From positions 1 through 64,000 of the forward strand of contig JAGWWF010000005.1 of assembly GCA_018970445.1 (NCBI GenBank): 64,000 bases of DNA, in the 5' to 3' direction. Within the stretch, counting starts at the first letter, position 1, and every line of letters starts with the position of its first letter. The stretch is from Alphaproteobacteria bacterium. Lineage in GTDB: Bacteria; Pseudomonadota; Alphaproteobacteria; Sphingomonadales; Sphingomonadaceae. The translations under genes and the position numbers were made by a program. The notes beneath the pieces were generated by a model, which was not told where the DNA came from, made no database searches, and saw only the letters and a list, made by a program, of their open reading frames with translations. Shown here one piece after another: positions 25,503 to 35,223 of the stretch.

Positions 25503-26597
25503 CTACTTGCGCAACGCCTGCACGCGCGGCCGCAGGGTGCGATCCAGACGGATCATGGCGTCGATCATGCGATCCTGGATGGCCGGCCATTCCGAGGGTT
25601 CTGACCGATAGCCGCCGTCTTGCCAGAAGTGGATGGCGCGGCCCATCACGTCTTCCCTCTCCTGCCAGCTCAAAGGCGCACCAAATTCCGCCTCCACGGC
25701 CTCCTTCTGTGCAAACAGTTCATCGAAGGATGCCTTGTTGTCATGCACCCACACAAACACGCTGTTCTTGTCCTCGCGCAGTTTGTAACCGATAGAAAAT
25801 CCTGCCCGGCCAATGCTGCCATCGATCGTGGTCGTCCGCGACGCTGAACGATTGGCATGGACGCCGTGGCGGGGCTTGGCGCGGGCCAGCAGCCCTTCCC
25901 AGAAACGGTAGCGCAGATCGTGGCGTTCCACCCGATCCTTGCGTTCGGCCTGCCGCTTCGCGCCAATCTGGGTCTGGAATTCTGCCGCTTCCGGCAGGGG
26001 AATCAGCTGCTGAATGTCCATCAGCAGCCGGCCATCATCCAGCCGATAGGGCTTCAGCCGCACACAGCGGATATCGATCTGACGGTCGCGCAGCCACATC
26101 ACCGATGTGGTCAATTCCTTGCTGAAATCGGCCGAGGCCAGGATGATCCGCGTGTCCTTGGCAAAATCATCCTCCACCGGTTCCGGCCAATTCAGGAACG
26201 ACAGGATTTCGCCGCGGGCCGCATCATGATCGGTCGCGCCCTTGCCGTTCTGCGCGCGAAAGCGGGCGAAGGCATCCACCGCCTGATCGAACGTCATCGC
26301 CGACACCATCGCGGCATAGCGCAGGGCCTGCAATTCCATGTGGCCGCCGTCGCTGGTGCGCTTCAATTCCACCACCACCAGATTGGCGTCGCTGTCCAGA
26401 CACAGAAGATCGATGCGGCGGCTGCTGTCCTGCCAGTCGCTGAACTCCTCGGCCAACACCATCAGGCCGTCTTCCAGGCACGCGATCCGGTCTTTCAGCA
26501 GGCGCTGGATATCGCCGCGTTCGCTCAGCCGCTCGGTTTCAAAGCTGGTGGCGCTGACCGGGGCCAGACTGTCCTTGCGCACCTCGTAAATCGGCAT
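25503..26597 (-). CDS. PD-(D/E)XK nuclease-like protein with DUF4268
   Basis: A 364-aa protein. The N-terminal domain has a PD-(D/E)XK nuclease pattern: D63 in RRIDLLCLD, E77-x-K79 in VVVELKR, and a downstream Q90-ALRY helix as in NucS-like endonucleases. The C-terminal part (about 225-364, from RYRFWEGLLARAKP) matches the DUF4268 type. It is last in the telA-xpaC-nuclease operon, two bases after the xpaC stop. A DNA repair or phage-defence role is possible but not shown. Confidence 0.75.
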   Translation of the reverse strand: MPIYEVRKDSLAPVSATSFETERLSERGDIQRLLKDRIACLEDGLMVLAEEFSDWQDSSRRIDLLCLDSDANLVVVELKRTSDGGHMELQALRYAAMVSAMTFDQAVDAFARFRAQNGKGATDHDAARGEILSFLNWPEPVEDDFAKDTRIILASADFSKELTTSVMWLRDRQIDIRCVRLKPYRLDDGRLLMDIQQLIPLPEAAEFQTQIGAKRQAERKDRVERHDLRYRFWEGLLARAKPRHGVHANRSASRTTTIDGSIGRAGFSIGYKLREDKNSVFVWVHDNKASFDELFAQKEAVEAEFGAPLSWQEREDVMGRAIHFWQDGGYRSEPSEWPAIQDRMIDAMIRLDRTLRPRVQALRK

Positions 26598-26599
26598 GT

Positions 26600-27313
26600 C
26601 TAAACCCGCTGCCCGTCACCATAGCGGGCCTCGAGGAACTTGCCCTGCACGCGCAGGCCGTCGCGATCGGCTTCGGCCAGGGTGGCGGAGGCGCGGGTGA
26701 GTTCGGCTTCCACGGCCTTCAGCCCATCGATCACCGTGGCTTCGGGCGTGCGGCCGTCGTGCTCCACGATGTTGGCGCGCTGCATCGGCGGGATGCGGGT
26801 GTAACGGTCGATCAATTCGGGCAGATGCCGGCCCAGCAGCCGGCCGATATCCTGCGCCACCGGATGATCGGCGGCCACGCGCGCCAATTGCCGTTCCAGC
26901 GCCACCAGCTGCACGCAAATGCCGTCCAGATGCGGCGCGGCCAGGCGCGGCAGGTGGCGGCGCTGGCGTTCCAGCCAGGCTTCGGTGATGGCCGGCAGAT
27001 CGGCCGGCGGGGCCTCGTCCATCCTGTCCACATCCGGGCCGCCCACCGGCAAGGCAAAGCCGGCCACGCCCGACAGCGGCACCAGCAGCAGGCTGAGCAG
27101 GAACAGACCGATGCCCATCCCGTCGCTCATCCAGCCATAGACCGTCAATGCCGCCACCATCACCAGAAAGGCGATGCCACCGCGCGTCAGCCGGGTTGCC
27201 ACATTGGCCTTGCGCCGTTCCCAGCGCCGGGCGCGCGCCATCTGCATGGCTTCGGCCCGCGCCATGCGCCGGCGCCGGGCTTCGGCTTCGTCAAAAGGCG
27301 GCACGCTGGCCAT
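26600..27313 (-). CDS. XpaC-like membrane protein
   Basis: The 237-aa protein starts with an Arg-rich cytoplasmic segment (EARRRRMARAEAMQMARARRWERR), two membrane spans (about 46-62 and 70-92), then a helical cytoplasmic domain. Pairing with a TelA gene is typical of XpaC (5-bromo-4-chloroindolyl-phosphate hydrolysis) proteins, and I assign it mostly on that context. Its ATG directly follows the telA stop (TAAATG). Exact biochemical role unknown. Confidence 0.6.
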   Translation of the reverse strand: MASVPPFDEAEARRRRMARAEAMQMARARRWERRKANVATRLTRGGIAFLVMVAALTVYGWMSDGMGIGLFLLSLLLVPLSGVAGFALPVGGPDVDRMDEAPPADLPAITEAWLERQRRHLPRLAAPHLDGICVQLVALERQLARVAADHPVAQDIGRLLGRHLPELIDRYTRIPPMQRANIVEHDGRTPEATVIDGLKAVEAELTRASATLAEADRDGLRVQGKFLEARYGDGQRV

Positions 27314-28501
27314 TTATGGCAGCGCCGTCAGGCTGGTTTTCGGGCCAGCGATCTGCGCTTCGGCCTGGCCCTGCGCGCGGGCGACATAGGCGCGGCTCTT
27401 CTCCACCTCGACACTCAGCGTATCCACCGTGGTCTTCATCGCCTCCAGCGATTTCAGCTTGAACGTGTCGATGGCGTCCATCGTCTGATAGACATTCTGG
27501 AAGGCGCGTTGCAGCGTTTCCACCGGAATCGCGCTGGATGCGGCCTGTTCGTGGATCATCGCGGTGTTGCTCTTCAACAGTTCACCGGTGGAATCGATGA
27601 TGCCGGCGGTCGTGCTGTTCAACTGGGTGATCTGTTCCAGCACCAGCTTCTGGTTGGTCATCGCTTCGGCCACGGTCACGGCGGTGCGCAGTGCGCTCAC
27701 CGTGGTGGTGCTGGCGCGGTCCACACCCTTCATCAGCTCGACATTGTTCTTCTTCACCAGATCCAGCGCCAGATAGCCCTGCACCGACACCGCCAGCTGG
27801 GTCAGCAGATCCTGGGTGCGCTGGCGCACATAGAACAGCGCGCTTTCGCGGATGGCCTTGGCCTTGGCCGGATCGGACACGTCAAGCTCGGCCGCCTTCT
27901 CCTCCAGCTTCTCGTCCAGCACCTTGGACATGTGGACCATCTGTTCCAGCTTGCCCATCGCGTCCCACAGCTTGGCGCGTTCATCCTCGATGCTGATATT
28001 GTCCTTCAGCAGCTCGTCCTTGCCGCTTTTCAGTGCGCCCAGGATGGCGTTGATATTGCCCTGCGCGCTCTTGTAACTGTCGAAATAGGATCGCAACTTG
28101 TCGCCGCCGAACGGGATCAGGCCGAACAATTTCCTGCGGCCCTGCAGCTTGCCGGATTTGCCGGGGTCCAGATCTTCGACAATCTTGCGCAGCTGCACCA
28201 GATCGGCACCGATGCCGGCCTCCTTGTTGAGCGCACGCGTCGGCCGATCGAGAAAGCGGTTGGACTGGGCGGCGGCGCGGGCGATTTCGGTGGCGCCCAG
28301 ATTGGCCAGCGCATCCACCTTCTTGCCGAATTCCGGGCTGGCGGCATCGGTGGCGATCAGTTCGTCGATGAAACCATCCACCTTGGCATCCAGCTGGGCG
28401 CGTTCCTGATCCTTCAGCGGCACCAGGCCGGCGGCCTTGTGCGGCGCGATGGCGTTCACCGCGACCGGGGGTTCCAGCTTGATTGCAACTTCGTCCGACA
28501 T
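27314..28501 (-). CDS. TelA/KlaA toxic-anion-resistance protein
   Basis: A 395-aa, mostly helical cytoplasmic protein of the TelA family, named for tellurite resistance. Family segments include FGLIPFGGDKLRSYFDSY, a long coiled-coil middle and TTTVSALRTAVTVAEAMTNQ. TelA proteins often occur with XpaC and have been placed among stress-response systems tied to the Ter network. The start at 28501 (MSDEVAI) is preferred; another ATG lies four codons upstream. It is the first gene of a three-gene operon. Confidence 0.85.
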   Translation of the reverse strand: MSDEVAIKLEPPVAVNAIAPHKAAGLVPLKDQERAQLDAKVDGFIDELIATDAASPEFGKKVDALANLGATEIARAAAQSNRFLDRPTRALNKEAGIGADLVQLRKIVEDLDPGKSGKLQGRRKLFGLIPFGGDKLRSYFDSYKSAQGNINAILGALKSGKDELLKDNISIEDERAKLWDAMGKLEQMVHMSKVLDEKLEEKAAELDVSDPAKAKAIRESALFYVRQRTQDLLTQLAVSVQGYLALDLVKKNNVELMKGVDRASTTTVSALRTAVTVAEAMTNQKLVLEQITQLNSTTAGIIDSTGELLKSNTAMIHEQAASSAIPVETLQRAFQNVYQTMDAIDTFKLKSLEAMKTTVDTLSVEVEKSRAYVARAQGQAEAQIAGPKTSLTALP

Positions 28502-28655
28502 GCCAGTCCTCATCTCTTTGCACGCAGCCTATCAGCCCGCCGCGCCGCTGCCTACTGTGTTAGGATTGCGACACGCTTTTGCAAGGGGCGGCGCGGTTGC
28601 AACGCCCGATTTGCCGCGCCACACTGCCACAAATTCGCACAAAAAGGATCAGCAT

Positions 28656-30080
28656 ATGGGCCTGCCCGCCACCGGAATGAGCGCCGAGGCCATCGCCGCT
28701 GCGCTGGAGGATTTCGGCAAGCGCGACCTGCCCTGGCGCGAAGGCGGCACCTTTGCCTATGTCTATGAAGGCGGGCGCGAGGTGGAGGCGATCATCCACC
28801 AGGCCTATATGCGCTACCTCACTGAAAATGCGCTTGATCCCACCGTCTATCCCTCGCTGTTGAAGTTCGAGCGAGAGATTGTCGCCATCGCCCGCGACCA
28901 TCTGGGCGGCGATGATAAGGTGGTGGGCAATTTCACCACAGGCGGCACCGAAAGCTGCATGCTGGCCGTTAAGACCGCGCGCGATTTCGCCCGGGCCACG
29001 CGCGGCATCGCCCGGCCCGAACTGGTGCTGCCGGTGACCGCCCACGCCTGCTTCCACAAGGCGGCGCAGTATTTCGACATGCCGTTGCGGCTGGTCGAGG
29101 TGGACACGGCCAGCTGGAAGGTGAGCCCCCAGGCCATGGCCGCCGCCATCACGCCCGATACCGCGATGATCGTGGGCAGCGCCTGCCAATATGCCCATGG
29201 CGTGATCGATCCCATCCCCGAATTGGGCGCGCTGGCGCTGGAAAGGCACGTGCTGCTGCATGTCGATGGCTGCATCGGCGGCTGGATATTGCCGTTCCTG
29301 CGCCGGTTGGGGCAGACTGTGCCGGCCTTTGGCTTCGAGGTGCCGGGCGTCACCTCCATCTCCATGGATTTCCACAAATATGGCTATGCCGCCAAGGGCG
29401 CATCGGTCATCCTGCACCGGAACAAGGATCTGCGCCGGCACCAGATCTTCACCGGCGCGAACTGGACCGGATACAGCGTGATCAACCCCACCATGCTGTC
29501 GTCCAAATCCGGCGGGCCGCTGGCGGCGTGCTGGGCGGTGCTGAACCATCTGGGCGATGCCGGCTACATGGAATTCGCCCGCCGCACCCTGGCCGCCACC
29601 CAGGCCATCGCCGCCAGCCTGCGCGCCCACCCGGATGTGGAACTGCTGGCCGAACCCGAATCCTGCCTGATCGCCTTTGCCGGCAAGGGCTTTTCGCCCT
29701 TCCCGATCGTGGATGCGATGCGCCGGCGCGGCTGGTTCGTGCAGCCGCAGCTGGGTTACATGGGCAGCAGAGCCAACATCCACCTGAGCATCGATCAATC
29801 GACCATCGATGTGGTGGATCGCTTCCTGCCCGATCTGGATGCCAGCATTGCCGAAGCGCGCGGGTTGAACATGGCCTTGCCTGAACCGGTCAAGGCGCTG
29901 CTGGGCAGCCTGACGGCCGATCAGTTCACGCCCCAACTCTATGGCCAGTTGATGGGCATGGGCGGCGCCGACGGCGGCCTGCCCGAAGGCACCACCGGCA
30001 TCAACATGATGCTGGATGCGATGCAGCCGGAGGTTGCGGCCAGGGTGATGACGGAATTCTTCAACGATCTTTATGTGTGA
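28656..30080 (+). CDS. PLP-dependent decarboxylase, sphingosine-phosphate-lyase-like
   Basis: A 474-aa group II PLP enzyme. Phosphate-binding TGGTES (95-100), D204 in HVDGCIGG and the Schiff-base lysine K241 in [13 protein letters not shown] are present. This pattern and the YPSLLKFE region match the sphingosine-1-phosphate lyase/glutamate decarboxylase group. In sphingolipid-making bacteria such lyases cleave phosphorylated long-chain bases; an amino-acid decarboxylase is the alternative. AAAAAGGA lies upstream of the ATG. Its end overlaps the convergent Rieske gene by 10 nt. Confidence 0.75.
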   Translation: MGLPATGMSAEAIAAALEDFGKRDLPWREGGTFAYVYEGGREVEAIIHQAYMRYLTENALDPTVYPSLLKFEREIVAIARDHLGGDDKVVGNFTTGGTESCMLAVKTARDFARATRGIARPELVLPVTAHACFHKAAQYFDMPLRLVEVDTASWKVSPQAMAAAITPDTAMIVGSACQYAHGVIDPIPELGALALERHVLLHVDGCIGGWILPFLRRLGQTVPAFGFEVPGVTSISMDFHKYGYAAKGASVILHRNKDLRRHQIFTGANWTGYSVINPTMLSSKSGGPLAACWAVLNHLGDAGYMEFARRTLAATQAIAASLRAHPDVELLAEPESCLIAFAGKGFSPFPIVDAMRRRGWFVQPQLGYMGSRANIHLSIDQSTIDVVDRFLPDLDASIAEARGLNMALPEPVKALLGSLTADQFTPQLYGQLMGMGGADGGLPEGTTGINMMLDAMQPEVAARVMTEFFNDLYV

Positions 30081-31237
30081 AGCCCCGCCATCAATCCCTG
30101 CAACACATCGTGATGCGCGCCGATGCCCTGTTCCAGCCCGCCGATCAGCACATGATCCAGCGCGCCTGATGCCAGGCCTTCCTGGCCCAGGGCGGCGGCG
30201 CGGAAATCCTCGGCGCCGAACACCGCGCCGTCCAGCAGCGCCCAGCTTTTCGCCCAGTGCGCTTGCGCCTTCTCATCGCGCGGCGGCTCCGGGATCAGCA
30301 TGAAATCCTCCACCCAGGTCTCGCCGGCCCCGCGCGGCATCACCACCATGATGTTGATATAATCCGGGCTGGCGACGATCACCGTGCCGGGGGTGAGATT
30401 GTAGGTGAAGGTCATGGTGCGCCGCAGGTCGCGCATGTCGTCGATGTCCACCCCGTCCAGCGCCGCCAGCCGGGCCACGGCCGATCGCGAATGCGGGCCG
30501 ATGCGGTCGCCCGTCGTCACGCCATCCTGGAAATAGGGTGCAATCGTGTTCGCGTGCAGGCGCAGCACATGGTAACTTTCGGAAAAGGCGTCGATGATCA
30601 ATTTCCAGTTGGCCGCCACCTTGTGGGTGCGCCTTGCATAAAGATGCTGATCCGCAAAGCCGATGGCATCGAAATCGGCGGCCAGCGGCCCGGCGGCCAG
30701 GCTGAAATCCGGCGGATTGTCACGATCCAGCCCCACCCAGATCAGCCCGCCGGCTTCCAGGCTGGGCATTTCGATCAGGCCGCGCGTCGCCTTGTCCAGC
30801 CCCGCAAAGCTTTCGGGCCGCGGCAGGCCCTTCAGCCGGCCATCGGTGCCATAGCTCCAGGCATGATAGGGGCAGACCAGCGCCGGCGCGCTGACCGGCG
30901 CACAGCCTTCCACCAGCCGGGTGCCGCGATGCCGGCACACATTCATGAACACCCGCACCACGCCCTTGCCATCGCGCGCGATCAGCAGCGGCAGGCCAAG
31001 GCCATCATGCGGCACCGCCATGTTGGGCTGTGGCAGCAGCACCGATGGCGCGATCACCACCGGCAGCCGCTTGAACACGCCGGCCCATTCGGCAGCGAAA
31101 TGATCGGGGCAGGTGTAAACACGGGCCGCAATCTCCCGCATCACGCCGCTGGCCGGCCGCTGTGCCGCCGCCGCAATCCCAGCCGCCAGGGCGCGCTGGC
31201 CGGGGGTGGGCTGGCGGGGGGTGAAGGCGATATCCAT
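30071..31237 (-). CDS. Rieske non-haem iron oxygenase, alpha subunit
   Basis: A 388-aa ring-hydroxylating-type oxygenase. The Rieske cluster ligands are C101-x-H103 and C122-x2-H125 ([14 protein letters not shown]). The catalytic domain contains [19 protein letters not shown], which carries mononuclear iron ligands. The partner ferredoxin and reductase are not adjacent. Substrate unknown: aromatic acids, choline-like quaternary amines and sterols are all handled by this family. Confidence 0.85.
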   Translation of the reverse strand: MDIAFTPRQPTPGQRALAAGIAAAAQRPASGVMREIAARVYTCPDHFAAEWAGVFKRLPVVIAPSVLLPQPNMAVPHDGLGLPLLIARDGKGVVRVFMNVCRHRGTRLVEGCAPVSAPALVCPYHAWSYGTDGRLKGLPRPESFAGLDKATRGLIEMPSLEAGGLIWVGLDRDNPPDFSLAAGPLAADFDAIGFADQHLYARRTHKVAANWKLIIDAFSESYHVLRLHANTIAPYFQDGVTTGDRIGPHSRSAVARLAALDGVDIDDMRDLRRTMTFTYNLTPGTVIVASPDYINIMVVMPRGAGETWVEDFMLIPEPPRDEKAQAHWAKSWALLDGAVFGAEDFRAAALGQEGLASGALDHVLIGGLEQGIGAHHDVLQGLMAGLHT

Positions 31238-31342
31238 GGCGACAAGAGTGACTCCATTCCCCACCCAGCGCAACCCGCGCGACTGTGACAGGATTGGGGC
31301 CGGCCTGTGCTGCATGATGTTGACAGGCCGCACCCGGCCGCC

Positions 31343-32647
31343 ATGGTGGCGGCCATGGCTTCTTCCCGCTCCCTGCTTGCCGCCGTCAAACCCTATGTCG
31401 AGGCCGGGCCGCTGGGGGCGCTGGCGCTGGGCATGGCCAGCGGCACGCCCTACACGATGATCGCCGCCACGCTCACCACGCGGCTGGCGGAAAGCGGGAT
31501 CGACAAGAAATCGGTCACCGCCTTTGGTCTGGCGCTGCTGGTCTACAGCTTCAAGCCGCTGTGGGCGCCGCTGATCGATCGGGCGCGGGTGCCGGTGCTG
31601 GCCGGGCTGATCGGCCAGCGCCGGGCCTGGCTGCTGGTCTGCGTGATCATGGCCAGCGCGGCCATCGCCTGGCTGGGCGCGCTTGATCCCACCGCCGATA
31701 TCCGCCTGTTCGCCGCTGCCGCCATCACCGTGGGCCTGGCCGGGGCAACGCTGGACATCGTCATCGATGCCATCCGCATCGAATGGCTGCGCGACGATCA
31801 GATGGGGGCGGGCAGCGGCATGACCCAATATGGCTGGCGGCTGGGGGCCTATCTGGTGGGGGCCGGCGCCCTGCTGATCGCGGCGCGGGGTGGCTGGGGC
31901 CTGGCCTATCTGGCGGCGCCGCTGCTGTTCGCGCCGGCGCTGGTGGCAGCGGCCCTGATGGGCGAACCACAGCGCCCGCCGGCCCCGCCATCCGGCAAGG
32001 GGCTGGCGGCGGCCCTGCGCGACAGCATCATCGCGCCGCTGGCCGATTTCCTGGGGCGCAAGGGCGCGTGGATCGTGCTGGCCTTTGTGCTGGTGCACAA
32101 GCTGGGTGACACGGTGTGCCAGCTGTCGGTGCGCCTGTTCTACAATGATCTGGGCTTTTCCAAGGACGAAGTGGCCTTTTACGATGTCAGTCTTGGCCTT
32201 GTCGGCATGCTGGCCGGCATCTTTGTCGGCGGCTTCCTCTACCGGCGCATGGGGCTGGCCGGCTCGGTGCTGCTGTCGCTCGTGCTGATGGCCGCCACCA
32301 ATGCCGGCTATGCGCTGCTGGCCCTGATCGGCCGTGATGTGTGGGCGCTGGCCGCCGTGCAGGGCTTTGAAAATTTTGCCAGCGGCATCGGCGGTGTCAC
32401 CATCGGGGCCTGGCTGGCGCTGCTGTGCGATCGCCGCTTCACCGCCACGCAATTTGCGCTGCTGTCATCGGCCGCCGCCATCCTGGGCCGGGCCTTTTCA
32501 TCGGGCACGGCCGGCGCGCTGATCGAGCGTCTGGGCTATGTCGATTTCTATTGGCTCACCACGGCGCTGGCCCTGCCCGGCGTGCTGATCTTTGCCTGGC
32601 TGTGGCGGGCCGGGCTGGTGCTGGCCGATGATCGCGCGCCGGCGTAA
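31343..32647 (+). CDS. AmpG-like MFS permease
   Basis: A 434-aa multi-spanning permease. [23 protein letters not shown] in TM1 (here cited only in part), [16 protein letters not shown], the [12 protein letters not shown] motif after TM4 and [11 protein letters not shown] near TM10 match the AmpG branch of MFS, which imports anhydro-muropeptides for cell-wall recycling and beta-lactamase induction. Starts at 31343 and 31355 are both possible. No ampD or beta-lactamase is close. Confidence 0.75.
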   Translation: MVAAMASSRSLLAAVKPYVEAGPLGALALGMASGTPYTMIAATLTTRLAESGIDKKSVTAFGLALLVYSFKPLWAPLIDRARVPVLAGLIGQRRAWLLVCVIMASAAIAWLGALDPTADIRLFAAAAITVGLAGATLDIVIDAIRIEWLRDDQMGAGSGMTQYGWRLGAYLVGAGALLIAARGGWGLAYLAAPLLFAPALVAAALMGEPQRPPAPPSGKGLAAALRDSIIAPLADFLGRKGAWIVLAFVLVHKLGDTVCQLSVRLFYNDLGFSKDEVAFYDVSLGLVGMLAGIFVGGFLYRRMGLAGSVLLSLVLMAATNAGYALLALIGRDVWALAAVQGFENFASGIGGVTIGAWLALLCDRRFTATQFALLSSAAAILGRAFSSGTAGALIERLGYVDFYWLTTALALPGVLIFAWLWRAGLVLADDRAPA

Positions 32648-32745
32648 CCCGGCTGTCATCGCGCCTTCACCGCTTCGTCACCAACTGGCAACCCGTCTGT
32701 CACATGGGCAGGATAGAGCGGGTCATCGCATCCGGAGCCTGCTGC

Positions 32746-33585
32746 ATGACGCTTGCCCTTTCCCGCGCCGTGGAACTGCCCGCCGCCCTGCTGGCCGGGG
32801 CCACCCCGATCCACCGCGCCGGGCTGCTGGATGTGCGGCTGGCCGTGACCGAGGCGGAAATCGCCGCTGCCCAGGCGCTGCGTTACGAGATCTTCTATGA
32901 TGAAATGGGGGCGCGCCCCGATCCGGTGACGGCCCGCGCCCGCCGCGACATCGATCCTTATGATCTGGTCTGCGATCATCTGCTGGTGATCGATCATGCC
33001 GATGCCAGCCGCCCGCGCGTGGTGGGCACCTATCGCCTGCTGCGCCAGGATGTGGCGATGGCCAATGGCGGTTTCTATTCGGCCGGCGAATATGATCTGT
33101 CGCCGCTGATCGCCCAGTCCGGCCCCGGCCGCCAGCTGCTGGAACTGGGCCGCAGCTGCGTCGCCCCGGCCTGGCGCACCACCGCCACCATTTCCCTGCT
33201 GTGGCGGGGCATTGCCACCTATCTGGCCCGCCACGGCATCGGCCATCTGTTTGGCTGCGCCTCGCTGCACGGCGCCGATGCAAGCGCGCACCTGGCCGAA
33301 CTGTCGTGGCTGTATCACAATCATCTCGCGCCGCCCGAACTGCGCGCCACCGCGCTGCCGCCGCACCGGGTGGAAATGAACCGGCTTGATGCCGCCGCCA
33401 TCGATGGCCGCGCCGCCGCCCGCGCGCTGCCGCCGCTGGTGAAGGGCTATCTGCGGGTGGGGGCCATGGTCGGCGATGGCGGTTATGTCGATCACCAGTT
33501 CAACACGGTCGATGTGTTCGTGGTGATGCCGGTGGATCGCATCACCAGCCGCTATGCCGAACGGTTCGGTGCCGCCAACGATTGA
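32746..33585 (+). CDS. OlsB-like GNAT acyltransferase
   Basis: A 279-aa member of the ornithine N-acyltransferase (OlsB)/hemolysin-like GNAT family. RYEIFYDEMGAR near residue 47, CDHLLVID, VVGTYRLL, LLELGRSCVAPAWR and LFGCASLHG are the conserved steps of this family, which acylates ornithine in the first reaction of ornithine-lipid synthesis. The usual partner olsA is not adjacent. It lies in a rightward series with the cytochrome gene 66 bp downstream. Confidence 0.8.
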   Translation: MTLALSRAVELPAALLAGATPIHRAGLLDVRLAVTEAEIAAAQALRYEIFYDEMGARPDPVTARARRDIDPYDLVCDHLLVIDHADASRPRVVGTYRLLRQDVAMANGGFYSAGEYDLSPLIAQSGPGRQLLELGRSCVAPAWRTTATISLLWRGIATYLARHGIGHLFGCASLHGADASAHLAELSWLYHNHLAPPELRATALPPHRVEMNRLDAAAIDGRAAARALPPLVKGYLRVGAMVGDGGYVDHQFNTVDVFVVMPVDRITSRYAERFGAAND

Positions 33586-33651
33586 CCCCTGGCGATTGAT
33601 CCTTGGCGATTGACAGTTTCGCGCCGCCGCCGCTTGCGCTAGCCATGGCGG

Positions 33652-34551
33652 ATGCGCTGGCGCACGCCCCTTCTGGCCACCCTTCTGGCCCTTGCCGCCC
33701 TGGCCGGCATCGCGGCGGCTGATCCGGCGACACCGCCGCCCGAAGCCGCCATCCCGGCCGGCCCCGATGGCGCGGCCATCCGGCGCGGGCTGGACATCAT
33801 CACCAACACGCGCGCCGCCGCGCCGGAATTTGCCGGCAATGATCTGCGCTGCGCCAATTGCCATCTGGATGCCGGCCGCACCGCCGGGGCAGCGCCGCTG
33901 TGGGCCGCGTTCGGCAATTTCCCGGTTTGGCGCGACAAGAACCGGCAGATCAACAGCTTTGAAAAGCGCGTGCAGGATTGTTTCATCTATTCGATCAACG
34001 GCAAGCCGCCGCCGCTGGGCGGTGAGGTGCTGCTGGCGGTGTCCGCCTATGCCGGCTGGCTGGCACAGGGGCAGCGCATCGGCGTGTCGCCGCCGGGGCG
34101 CGGCTTTCCCGCGATTGCCGCGCCGCCGCTGCCGCCCGATGATGGCCGCGGGGCGGTCGCCTTCGCCGAACATTGCGCCGCCTGCCATGGGCCTGACGGC
34201 CAGGGGCTGAAGGACGGCAGCACGGTGGTGAACCCGCCGCTGTGGGGGCCAGCCAGCTACAACTGGGGGGCCGGCATGGCACAGGTGGACAAGGCCGCTG
34301 CCTTCATCCGGGCCAACATGCCATTGGGCAACGGCAACAGCCTTTCGGTGCAGCAGGCCTGGGATATCGCCTGGTTCATCGATGGCCAGACCCGCCCGCA
34401 AGACCCGCGCTTTGCCGGCAACCTGGCCGCCACCCGCGCCGAACACCACAACCGGAAGTGGAGCCGATACGGCACCCGCGTCGCCGGCCGGCTGCGGGGC
34501 GATCCGGCCAGCACCCCGCCGCACCATGTGCCGCCCGGCCACATGTTCTGA
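33652..34551 (+). CDS. TsdA-like dihaem c-type cytochrome
   Basis: A 299-aa exported protein with a signal peptide to about residue 23 and two haem c sites: C67-A-N-C70-H71 and C175-A-A-C178-H179. Between them RVQDCFIYSINGKPPP carries C110, aligning with the cysteine that ligates haem 1 in thiosulfate dehydrogenase TsdA. The enzyme would interconvert thiosulfate and tetrathionate in the periplasm. No tsdB-like acceptor is adjacent. The DsbA-like gene follows after 12 bp. Confidence 0.8.
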   Translation: MRWRTPLLATLLALAALAGIAAADPATPPPEAAIPAGPDGAAIRRGLDIITNTRAAAPEFAGNDLRCANCHLDAGRTAGAAPLWAAFGNFPVWRDKNRQINSFEKRVQDCFIYSINGKPPPLGGEVLLAVSAYAGWLAQGQRIGVSPPGRGFPAIAAPPLPPDDGRGAVAFAEHCAACHGPDGQGLKDGSTVVNPPLWGPASYNWGAGMAQVDKAAAFIRANMPLGNGNSLSVQQAWDIAWFIDGQTRPQDPRFAGNLAATRAEHHNRKWSRYGTRVAGRLRGDPASTPPHHVPPGHMF

Positions 34552-34563
34552 ACGGAGGCTGCG

Positions 34564-35223
34564 ATGACCACCCCTGTCAGCTTGCGCATCGATTTCGTGT
34601 CCGACATTGTCTGCCCCTGGTGCGTGATCGGGCTGAAGGCGCTGGAACAGGCGCTGGCGGCACTGGGCGATGACGTGGTGGCCGATTGGCATTTCCACGC
34701 CTTTGAACTCAACCCCGGCATGGCCGCCGAGGGAGAGAATGCCGCCGAGCATGTGGCCCGCAAATATGGCCGCCCGGCGCAGGCCGGCGACGCGGCGCGG
34801 GCGCAGATCAAGGCGATGGGCGAACAGCTGGGCTTTGTGTTCAGGGGCGGGCCGGATGCGATGATCTGGAACACCCATGATTGCCACCGCCTGCTGCACT
34901 GGGCGCAGCTGGCCGGGCGGGCGCATGGCCTGAAGACCGCCCTGTTCGAAGCGCATTTCAGCCGCGCCGAACCGTTGAACGATCCCGAAACGCTGGTGCG
35001 CGCTGCCGTATCTGCCGGCCTGGATGCGGCCGCCGCGCGCGAGGTGCTGGCCAGCGGCCGCTATGCCGATGAGGTGGACGCGCAGCAGCGCTGGTGGCGC
35101 GAGGAACAGGATGTCCACGCCGTGCCGGCGATCATCTTCAACGGCAAATATGCGATTCTGGGCGGCCAGCCGGCGGCGACCTTTGAAAAGGTCATCGGCC
35201 GCATCATCGCCGGCGAGGCCTGA
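34564..35223 (+). CDS. FrnE-like DsbA-family oxidoreductase
   Basis: A 219-aa thioredoxin-fold protein with active site C17-P-W-C20 (DIVCPWCVIG) and a helical insertion, typical of the cytoplasmic FrnE/2-hydroxychromene-2-carboxylate-isomerase-like branch of DsbA. VPAIIFNGKYAILGGQP near the end contains the cis-proline. No signal peptide is seen, so it probably acts in the cytoplasm. It is close behind the TsdA-like gene. Confidence 0.85.
   Translation: MTTPVSLRIDFVSDIVCPWCVIGLKALEQALAALGDDVVADWHFHAFELNPGMAAEGENAAEHVARKYGRPAQAGDAARAQIKAMGEQLGFVFRGGPDAMIWNTHDCHRLLHWAQLAGRAHGLKTALFEAHFSRAEPLNDPETLVRAAVSAGLDAAAAREVLASGRYADEVDAQQRWWREEQDVHAVPAIIFNGKYAILGGQPAATFEKVIGRIIAGEA

Noticed and set aside
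32656..35118. An 820-aa minus-strand frame spanning three plus-strand genes
   Set aside because: It runs across OlsB-, TsdA- and FrnE-like genes that each show family motifs; composition is shadow-like.
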